Below are positions 7,434-13,862 of a stretch of DNA of 64,000 nt, in pieces. Where the stretch lies: the NCBI GenBank assembly GCA_036172265.1, contig JASFBA010000021.1:1-64000 (forward strand), written 5' to 3'. The stretch is from JASFBA01 sp036172265. GTDB taxonomy: Bacteria; Chloroflexota; Chloroflexia; DTKN01. The translations under genes were made by a program, and so were the position numbers. Position 1 is the stretch's first letter; each line of letters starts with the position of its first letter. A model generated the notes under the pieces. The model saw nothing but the letters and a program-made list of their open reading frames with translations. It did not search any database and was not told the DNA's origin.

Positions 7434-9755
7434 ATGACCGAACACACCGAAACCGCCCTGGATGCCTACTGCGTTCGCTGTAAAGAGAAACGGCCGTTGA
7501 AAGACCCGGAGCCAGTCTTCACCGCCGTGGGACGTCCCGCCACGCGCGGCACCTGCCCGGTCTGCGGGACCACCCTTCTCCGCTTAGGTGCTACACCCGC
7601 CCACGAGGGCATGGACCCGCCCCCACCCCCTAAACCGGAGGGCCGGCTGGTCATCGTAGAATCCCCCGCCAAAGCCCGTACCGTCGGCCGGTTCCTGGGC
7701 AAGGGCTACACCGTCCGCGCTTCGGTCGGCCATGTTCGCGACCTCCTGCGCTCTTCTATGTCGGTGGATGTGGAGAACGATTTCAAACCCACCTATCGGG
7801 TGCCCAGAGAGAAAAAGCAGGTGGTGAAGGAACTGGCGGAGGAGGTCAAGAAGGCCGCCGAGGTCTACCTGGCCACCGACCCGGACCGGGAGGGAGAGGC
7901 CATTGCCTGGCATCTGACGGAGACTATCGGCATCCGCCCTCAGCAACTGCGCCGGGTCGTCTTCCACGAGATCACCCAGCCGGCCATAGAGGAGGCATTC
8001 GCCCACCCGCGCGGGATTGATATGAACCTGGTCAACGCTCAGCAGGCCCGGCGTATCCTGGACCGGCTGGTCGGTTACAGCCTGAGCCCGCTATTGTGGC
8101 GCAAAGTCCGCAGCCGCCTCAGCGCCGGACGAGTCCAGTCCGTCGCCGTCCGCATGGCCGTGGAGCGGGAGCGGGAAATCCAGAACTTCGTCCCCGAGGA
8201 GTACTGGTCCATCCAGGCCGAACTGGCCAAACGGGACGCAAGTTCAACCGTGCGCCGCACCTTCCTGGCCAAACTCCACCGCATTCGCGGGGAGGAGGTC
8301 AACCTGAAGGACGAACCAGCCACCCGCGCGGTGGTGGAGGAACTGGAACGGGCTGTCTACGTTGTCGCTTCAGTCAAAGAGGGCCAGCGCCGCCGCCAAC
8401 CCTCGCCGCCCTTCACCACCAGCACGATGCAACAGGAAGCGTCCCGGCGGCTGGGCTTCACCGCCACCCGTACGATGCGCATCGCCCAGCAACTCTACGA
8501 GGGGCTTGACCTGGACGGGAGCGGGCCGGTGGGCCTTATCACGTATATGCGCACCGACTCCACCAACGTCGCCGAACAGGCCCAGGCGGAAGCGCGCCAG
8601 TACATCGCCCACCGGTACGGGGAGAACTTCCTTCCCCCTCAGCCCCCCGTCTACAAGACGAAGACGAAGGGCGCGCAGGAGGCCCACGAGGCCATCCGGC
8701 CTACGTCCGTCTTCCGGGAGCCGGAGGCCATCCGGGAGCGACTGACCCGGGACCAGTACCGGCTCTACCAGTTGATCTGGCAGCGGTTCGTCGCCAGCCA
8801 GATGCCGCCCGCGCTCTACGACACAATGACGGTGGAGATAGAGGCCGGAGAGGAAGTGCCTGACACCTCTCGGCGCCCCTATCTCTTCCGCGCCACCGGC
8901 TCCACGCTCCGTTTCCCTGGCTTCCTGATCGTCTACGAGGAAGCAAAAGACGAGGACGTGCAGGAAGAGGAGCCCGTCCAGCAAATCCCGCCGCTGACGG
9001 TCGGAGAGGTGCTGGACCTGGTCCGGCTGATCCCCGAACAGCACTTCACTCAGCCGCCGCCCCGCTACACCGAGGCAACGCTGGTCCGGGCGCTGGAGGA
9101 GTACGGCATCGGCCGTCCCTCCACCTACGCGCCCATCCTGGCGACCATCCAGCAGCGCGGGTATGTCCGCCGGGAGGGGAAGCGACTGGTCCCCACGGAG
9201 ACCGGCTTCCTGGTCAACGACCTGCTGGTGGAGCACTTCCCGGAGGTCATGGACTACGGTTTCACCGCGCAGATGGAGGAGCAGTTGGACGAGATTGCCG
9301 CCGGTCGGCAGGAGTGGGTGCCGGTGGTGCGAGAATTTTACCGTCCCTTTGCCCTTCAGGTCGCCCGGGCCGACCAGCAGATAGAAAAAGTGGAACTGGA
9401 ATCACCCCAGGTGGGCCGGAATTGCCCCGAGTGCGGCGCACCGCTCATCATCCGCTGGGGCCGGTACGGGAAATTCATCGGCTGCTCCCGCTTTCCGGAC
9501 TGCCGCTACACTGAACCCTGGCAGGAGAAGGTGGGAGCGACCTGTCCCCAGTGTGGCGGCGACCTGGTGGAGAAGCGGACCCGCAAAGGGCGGACGGGCT
9601 ACGGCTGTATCAACTACCCGACCTGCAACTTCTGGGTCTGGCAGCGACCGCTGCCTGTTCCCTGCCCGGCCTGCGGGGGCCTGATGACGGAGGCCCGCAA
9701 GGGCGTCGCCCGCTGCACCGCCTGCGGGGAGGAGATACCGCTGGCGGAAGAGTGA
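7434..9755 (+). CDS. topA: DNA topoisomerase I with an extra N-terminal zinc ribbon
   Basis: Product of 773 residues. Residues 12-48 are a four-cysteine ribbon of the DUF5679 type (AYCVRCKEKRPLKDPEPV ... GTCPVCGTTLLRLG) fused ahead of the enzyme. The Toprim domain starts at LVIVESPAKARTVGRFLGKGY and includes ATDPDREGEAIAWHL. The catalytic tyrosine is Tyr371 in LITYMRTDSTNVA. Three C-terminal zinc ribbons follow from about residue 664. The enzyme relaxes negative supercoils by a 5'-phosphotyrosine single-strand break. The N-terminal ribbon is absent from E. coli-type enzymes. The ATG follows AAGGAGG. Confidence 0.96.
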   Translation: MTEHTETALDAYCVRCKEKRPLKDPEPVFTAVGRPATRGTCPVCGTTLLRLGATPAHEGMDPPPPPKPEGRLVIVESPAKARTVGRFLGKGYTVRASVGHVRDLLRSSMSVDVENDFKPTYRVPREKKQVVKELAEEVKKAAEVYLATDPDREGEAIAWHLTETIGIRPQQLRRVVFHEITQPAIEEAFAHPRGIDMNLVNAQQARRILDRLVGYSLSPLLWRKVRSRLSAGRVQSVAVRMAVEREREIQNFVPEEYWSIQAELAKRDASSTVRRTFLAKLHRIRGEEVNLKDEPATRAVVEELERAVYVVASVKEGQRRRQPSPPFTTSTMQQEASRRLGFTATRTMRIAQQLYEGLDLDGSGPVGLITYMRTDSTNVAEQAQAEARQYIAHRYGENFLPPQPPVYKTKTKGAQEAHEAIRPTSVFREPEAIRERLTRDQYRLYQLIWQRFVASQMPPALYDTMTVEIEAGEEVPDTSRRPYLFRATGSTLRFPGFLIVYEEAKDEDVQEEEPVQQIPPLTVGEVLDLVRLIPEQHFTQPPPRYTEATLVRALEEYGIGRPSTYAPILATIQQRGYVRREGKRLVPTETGFLVNDLLVEHFPEVMDYGFTAQMEEQLDEIAAGRQEWVPVVREFYRPFALQVARADQQIEKVELESPQVGRNCPECGAPLIIRWGRYGKFIGCSRFPDCRYTEPWQEKVGATCPQCGGDLVEKRTRKGRTGYGCINYPTCNFWVWQRPLPVPCPACGGLMTEARKGVARCTACGEEIPLAEE

Positions 9756-9791
9756 AGACGCGCCAGACGCTTCCCGAAAGCGCCGGGTGCT

Positions 9792-9955
9792 GTAACTATT
9801 CAGCCCGATGGAGATCGTCCCCAGACCACAGACCATAGACCACAGACGCCGGTGGCCGGTGGTCCGTCGTCTGTCGTCCATCTTGAACGGACGGCCCAGG
9901 CCGTCCAGAGGCCGCAGGCCCAGAGAGGCTGACTTTCCGTCCGCGCTGAATAGTT
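9792..9955. mobile_element. MITE-like element with 8-bp direct repeats
   Basis: An 11-bp perfect inverted repeat, AACTATTCAGC (9794-9804) and GCTGAATAGTT (9945-9955), bounds a noncoding insert. The insert is flanked by the 8-bp direct repeat CGGGTGCT at 9784-9791 and 9956-9963. It holds a second copy of the CCACAGACCATAG/GTCCGTCGTC low-complexity block and a GGACGGCC-CA-GGCCGTCC hairpin. No transposase is encoded, so it would be non-autonomous. Eight-base target duplications are known for families such as IS256, ISL3 and IS66. The left end carries two extra bases (GT), so the exact boundary is uncertain. Confidence 0.65.
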
Positions 9956-9979
9956 CGGGTGCTTACAGAAAGGAGCCTT

Positions 9980-10261
9980 ATGTCTCAGAACCCCCCTGAT
10001 AACGGATACACCGTCGTCGTTCGGGTCATCCGGCAGGAGGGCCACTGCGCCGCCGGCCATCGGGTCGGCGACGAGGTGGTCTTTGACGGGCTGACTGTCC
10101 AGGGCAAAATCTGCCTCAGCGCCCTCTACTCCTTCCTGCCCAAAGTCTTCGCTATGCGCTACGGGGCGACCTTCCCCTGGCTGGAAGACCCGGACGTCGC
10201 TACCCACGCCTGCCCTGACGCCTGGAATCCCGTCGTCTTTGAGATTCGGCGCATCCGGTGA
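9980..10261 (+). CDS. TIGR04076 family protein
   Basis: A 93-residue protein with the family pattern: a beta strand VVVRVIRQEGHCAAGHRVGD, an internal cysteine near a short helix, the segment AMRYGATFPWLEDPD, and the C-terminal ACPDAWNPVVFEIRRI. The function of TIGR04076 proteins is unknown. The conserved cysteines (GHC, KIC, HAC) suggest metal or redox roles, which is inference. The ATG at 9980 follows GAAAGGAGCC. Its stop codon overlaps the GTG start of the next gene (GTGA), so the two are probably translated together. Confidence 0.8.
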   Translation: MSQNPPDNGYTVVVRVIRQEGHCAAGHRVGDEVVFDGLTVQGKICLSALYSFLPKVFAMRYGATFPWLEDPDVATHACPDAWNPVVFEIRRIR

Positions 10262-11343
10262 AGCGGCTGGCCCTCTGGACCCTCTGCCTGCTTCTGCTGA
10301 TGGTCGCCTGCCGGGCCCCTGGCGCGACCCGACCGACCGTCAAAATCGGGCTGGTGGCCCCCTTTGAGGGCCGCTACCGCTATGTGGGCTACGGCCTCTT
10401 CGCCGCGGTCCGGCTGGCCCTGCGGGAGGTCAACGCGGCCGGTGGGGTCGGAAGCCCCGCCTACTCTGTAGAACTGGTCGCCTACGACGACGGCGCCGAC
10501 CCTGAGATGGCCCGTCAGCAGGCGGAGAAACTGGCCGTGGACCCCCAGGTCGTGGTCGTCATCGGCCATTTTCGGGAAGGGACCACGCGCGCCGCGCTCC
10601 CCGTCTACGCCCGCGAAGGAATCCCCCTGATCGCCCCGGTGGTGCTGGATCCGGTGCTGACCTCCGGGCCCGGGACGGTGATCCGCATTGGCCCGGACGC
10701 GGACGAACTGGCGGCCCGGATGCTGGAGGGGGTAACGGCGGCCGGACTGGTCACCGACGGCGGCCCGCTGGGGGAGGCGCTGCGGCGCGCGGCGGCGGAG
10801 CGGGGATTCCCCCTCCGGCCCGTCGGCCCGCCCGCCGATGCGGTCCGCTGGCGCGACCTCCCCCCCGTCCTCTTCTGCGACGCCCCGCCCGTGGATTGCG
10901 GCGAACTGCTGGTTGCTCTGCGCGCTCGCGGCTGGGCAGGGGGATTTATCGGCGGGCCGGACCTGGCCGCCGACGAGTTCAGGGCCGTCGCCGGAGACGC
11001 AGCTGCTGGTGTCCGCGCCGTCACCCCCTGGCCCCACCCCCGGAACCTGCCCGGCTGTGCCGACTTCGTCGCCGCCTGTACCGAAATCTCCCTGGGCATT
11101 CCCCCCACCGACCTGGCGCTGCCGGCATACGCGGCGGCCCGGCGCGCCCTCCGCGCGGTGGATTGGGCCATCGCGCGAGACGGGCGCCCCTCCCGCCCCG
11201 GCGTCGCCGCCGCGCTGACCACTCTGGCTGCCGAACCTCTGGTCTATCCCTGTGGCGGACCGACCACGGATCTCTGGGTAGAGAGAATATATGACCACCT
11301 TTCTGACTCACCTGGAATGCTCTCTCTGCGGCAAGACGGTTGA
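10258..11343 (+). CDS. Periplasmic-binding-protein-like lipoprotein (branched-chain amino-acid type)
   Basis: The 361-residue product starts at a GTG. It has a lipoprotein signal (KRLALWTLCLLLLMVAC, lipobox LMVAC), so it should be exported and lipid-anchored. The body, from VKIGLVAPFEGRYRYVGYG through VVVVIGHFREGTTRAALPVY to LPAYAAARRALRAVDWAIA, follows the Leu/Ile/Val-binding (type I) fold. No permease or ATPase genes are adjacent, so it may be a sensor rather than a transporter part. The frame runs 53 bp into thrC, which is unusually long, and the C-terminus may be new sequence gained after loss of an earlier stop. GTGA overlap links it to the TIGR04076 gene. Confidence 0.8.
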   Translation: MKRLALWTLCLLLLMVACRAPGATRPTVKIGLVAPFEGRYRYVGYGLFAAVRLALREVNAAGGVGSPAYSVELVAYDDGADPEMARQQAEKLAVDPQVVVVIGHFREGTTRAALPVYAREGIPLIAPVVLDPVLTSGPGTVIRIGPDADELAARMLEGVTAAGLVTDGGPLGEALRRAAAERGFPLRPVGPPADAVRWRDLPPVLFCDAPPVDCGELLVALRARGWAGGFIGGPDLAADEFRAVAGDAAAGVRAVTPWPHPRNLPGCADFVAACTEISLGIPPTDLALPAYAAARRALRAVDWAIARDGRPSRPGVAAALTTLAAEPLVYPCGGPTTDLWVERIYDHLSDSPGMLSLRQDG

Positions 11344-12463
11344 CGCCGACCGTCTCTGGCAAGCCTGCCCGGACTGCGGGCGACCGCTCCTGGCCCGTTA
11401 CGACCTGGACGCGGCGCGGCGGTTGGGGCGGGATCGTCTGATCGGCCCGGAGCCCTCCCTCTGGCGCTACCGGGCCCTGCTACCGGTGCGGGATGAGGCC
11501 CATATCGTCACGCTGGGCGAAGGGTTCACCCCTCTGCTCCCCGCCCGACGGCTGGGCGCGGAACTGGGGATGCCCCACCTCTCCATCAAGGAGGAGAGCC
11601 TCAACCCGACCGCGTCTTTCAAGGCGCGCGGGCTGGCGGTGGCCGTCTCCCGGGCCCGGGAACTGGGGGTGCGGGAGATGGTCATCCCGTCAGCGGGGAA
11701 CGCGGCGGGCGCGGCCGCCGCCTACGCCGCCCGCGCCGGCCTCCGCCTCCACGTCTTCATGCCCCGCGACGTTCCGGCCCCGTTCCGGGCCGAGTGTCGC
11801 GCCCTGGGCGCGGAGGTAACTCTGGTAGACGGCCTCATCACCGACTGTAGCCGGGAGGCCCGAAAGCAAGCGCAGGAGCACGGTTGGTTTGACCTCTCCA
11901 CCCTGAAGGAGCCGTACCGGTTGGAGGGGAAAAAGACCATGGGGTACGAACTGGCCGAGCAGTTGGGCTGGAACCTGCCCGACGTCATCATCTACCCCAC
12001 CGGCGGCGGAACCGGACTGGTGGGGATGTGGAAGGCGTTTGAGGAGATGGCCCAACTGGGCTGGATCGGAGAGCGTCGCCCGCGTATGGTGACGGTTCAG
12101 AGCGCGGGATGCGCGCCCATCGTGCGGGCATTCCACGCCGGAGAGGAGTTCGCCGCCCCATGGGAGGATGCCCAGACCGTCGCGGCCGGGCTGCGGGTCC
12201 CGGCGGCGATAGGGGATTTCCTCATCCTGCGGGTCCTGCGGGCCAGCGGCGGAACCGCCGTCGCCGTCCCCGACGAGGCGCTGTTGGAGGCCCAGAAGGG
12301 GATGGGCCGGACGGAGGGGGTCTTTGCCTGCCCCGAGGGCGGCGCGACGCTGGCCGCGCTGAAATTCCTGCTGGACGGGGGCTGGATAGACCCTACCGAA
12401 CGGGTGGTCCTCTTCAACACCGGCAGCGGGCTGAAGTACCCCCTGCCCACCGGGGTCTGGTGA
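11291..12463 (+). CDS. thrC: Threonine synthase
   Basis: The 390-residue PLP enzyme has an N-terminal zinc ribbon (Cys10, 13, 26, 29), as in class-II threonine synthases. The PLP-binding lysine is Lys111 in NPTASFKARG. Other conserved parts are PSAGNAAGAAAAYAARAGL, YPTGGGTGLVGMWKAF and the phosphate loop. It converts O-phosphohomoserine to threonine in the cytoplasm. The ATG at 11291 lies within the end of the preceding lipoprotein gene. No other threonine-pathway genes are in view. It ends 24 bp from the convergent gene at 12488. Confidence 0.93.
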   Translation: MTTFLTHLECSLCGKTVDADRLWQACPDCGRPLLARYDLDAARRLGRDRLIGPEPSLWRYRALLPVRDEAHIVTLGEGFTPLLPARRLGAELGMPHLSIKEESLNPTASFKARGLAVAVSRARELGVREMVIPSAGNAAGAAAAYAARAGLRLHVFMPRDVPAPFRAECRALGAEVTLVDGLITDCSREARKQAQEHGWFDLSTLKEPYRLEGKKTMGYELAEQLGWNLPDVIIYPTGGGTGLVGMWKAFEEMAQLGWIGERRPRMVTVQSAGCAPIVRAFHAGEEFAAPWEDAQTVAAGLRVPAAIGDFLILRVLRASGGTAVAVPDEALLEAQKGMGRTEGVFACPEGGATLAALKFLLDGGWIDPTERVVLFNTGSGLKYPLPTGVW

Positions 12464-12487
12464 TCCTGCGGGATTCGGGGGCTTCCC

Positions 12488-13522
12488 CTAGGACGATGTG
12501 GGCGGAGGGGGCGCCCAGGATTCCCACCCCTTCGCGGAACCAGAGTTGCAGGGGTAGCCGCTCGCCCCGCCGCCACCAATCGTCGCACCATAAGCGCCGC
12601 TCGTCACGCTGTTGCCACTGTAGCCGCCGATGAGGTTCGGGCTGGTCGCATTCGGCTCCAGGCGCAGGGCGCGAGCGTTGTTCACCCGCAACTCCAACGC
12701 CTGGTTGTCGGTGGTGCCCAGGAAGTTGGTGCTGGGGTTGGTGCCGCTGTTGCCGGTCAGTTGCCAGTAGCGGTTGTCGGTGTAGGCGATGTCCAAATTT
12801 AGGAACACTTCGCCGCTTGGCCCGCCGCCGAGCAGGCCAGGGCCGACGAACACTCCGGTGATGTCGCCCTCCCAGGTCGGCTCGCAGACGACGCTTCCGT
12901 CGGCGTTCACCTGACGGATGGCATAGCCGGCCGCGCACGCCCCACTTACCCGCTGCTGCAGGTAGGCCGTGTCGGCGCTAAAGACCGTATTGGTGAGAAT
13001 AAGACCCGCCCCGGCGCTGTAGGTGGTGTCGTTGTCCACGTTGTCGGCAAAGCCGGCCGGGACGTTCGTCAGCCCATCCCAGGGAGCGGCCTGAGCGTAG
13101 AGCACATACGGTGCGGCGGTCAACGCCTGGCGCGGGGAGAGGGCCGTGTAATCCGCGTCGCCCGCGCACTTGACCGCAATTTCCAGCCAGCGGGCCTCAC
13201 CTTGAAAGGCACCTGCGCCAAAGTCCAGGTCAGGGATGGTGAAAAGTCCGCCGACCACCTGGACACCGGTTTTCGTCTGGGTGGGACCGACCTGGTTTCC
13301 CCCGCTTTCGGCATCCCACAGGCGGAACCGGAAGTCGCAGCTGCCGCTATGGGGGCTGCCGTCCTTCTTCAGTTGGCCCTGGTAGGTGAAGGCGCTGCCC
13401 AGGGGGGACTGGAGTGTGGTCCCTGCCCGGCCGGGGGCCGGCCCCTGGGCCAGGGAAAGCCCCGCGGCCAGGGCCAGAAGTACCGCCACCAGAGCGCCCG
13501 GAAGAATCCATCGGCTTTTCAT
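12488..13522 (-). CDS. Secreted protein with YadA-like head repeats, truncated
   Basis: Product of about 344 residues with a signal peptide (WILPGALVAVLLALAAGLSLAQG). A beta-rich domain (FTYQGQLKKDGSPHSG ... LSPRQALTAAPYVLYA) precedes a region that enters glycine-rich 'head' repeats (NLIGGYSGNSVTSGAYGATI). In related Chloroflexota proteins, by memory, such repeats continue for many copies. Here the frame ends after about one repeat with an out-of-character tail, KGWESWAPPPPTSS, so the protein looks truncated. The ATG at 13522 follows AGGAGG. An in-frame ATG at 13585 also has a good GGAGG site and would add 21 residues before the signal peptide. Confidence 0.65.
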   Translation of the reverse strand: MKSRWILPGALVAVLLALAAGLSLAQGPAPGRAGTTLQSPLGSAFTYQGQLKKDGSPHSGSCDFRFRLWDAESGGNQVGPTQTKTGVQVVGGLFTIPDLDFGAGAFQGEARWLEIAVKCAGDADYTALSPRQALTAAPYVLYAQAAPWDGLTNVPAGFADNVDNDTTYSAGAGLILTNTVFSADTAYLQQRVSGACAAGYAIRQVNADGSVVCEPTWEGDITGVFVGPGLLGGGPSGEVFLNLDIAYTDNRYWQLTGNSGTNPSTNFLGTTDNQALELRVNNARALRLEPNATSPNLIGGYSGNSVTSGAYGATIGGGGASGYPCNSGSAKGWESWAPPPPTSS

Positions 13523-13766
13523 CATGCACCTCCTGACAATGGGATAGAGAGGAAACGGCTTCTGTTTCCCGAGAGTGTCTCCCATCTTGCACCTCCAGAT
13601 GGATGGGCCCTTCTGCAGCATGGAGAGTTGGGGGATTTTTCCTAATTTTTAATCGGGATGGTTCAGAAATCGGTTTACACTCTGGGTCTACAGCAGCCCT
13701 CTTTTCAGAAAAAGATGCCGAAAAAGAGGAAACCCAACTGCGCCGGGAAATGAACCATCCCTTTTT

Positions 13767-13795
13767 ATTTTAGCAAAAAAGAGAGAAACGGTCAA
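13767..13795 (-). promoter_or_regulatory. Promoter of the truncated secreted-protein gene
   Basis: On the minus strand TTGACC (13795-13790), a 17-bp spacer and TAAAAT (13772-13767). Confidence 0.75.
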
Positions 13796-13801
13796 GCGAA
13801 T

Positions 13802-13830
13802 TTGCATCTCCTCCGGCGGTGTAGTAAAAT
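13802..13830 (+). promoter_or_regulatory. polA promoter
   Basis: TTGCAT (13802-13807), a 17-bp spacer and TAAAAT (13825-13830), giving a leader of about 25 nt with AGGGG before the polA ATG. Confidence 0.75.
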
Positions 13831-13862
13831 ACATATATCGCAAAGAGAAAAGGGGTAACACC

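Larger units (their letters stand above)
13523..13862. other. Divergent control region between the secreted-protein gene and polA
   Basis: This 340-bp gap holds two back-to-back promoters: minus strand 13767-13795 and plus strand 13802-13830. It also holds a long 5' leader of about 230 nt for the minus-strand gene, with two good ribosome-binding sites in frame. No further gene or terminator is seen. Confidence 0.7.
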
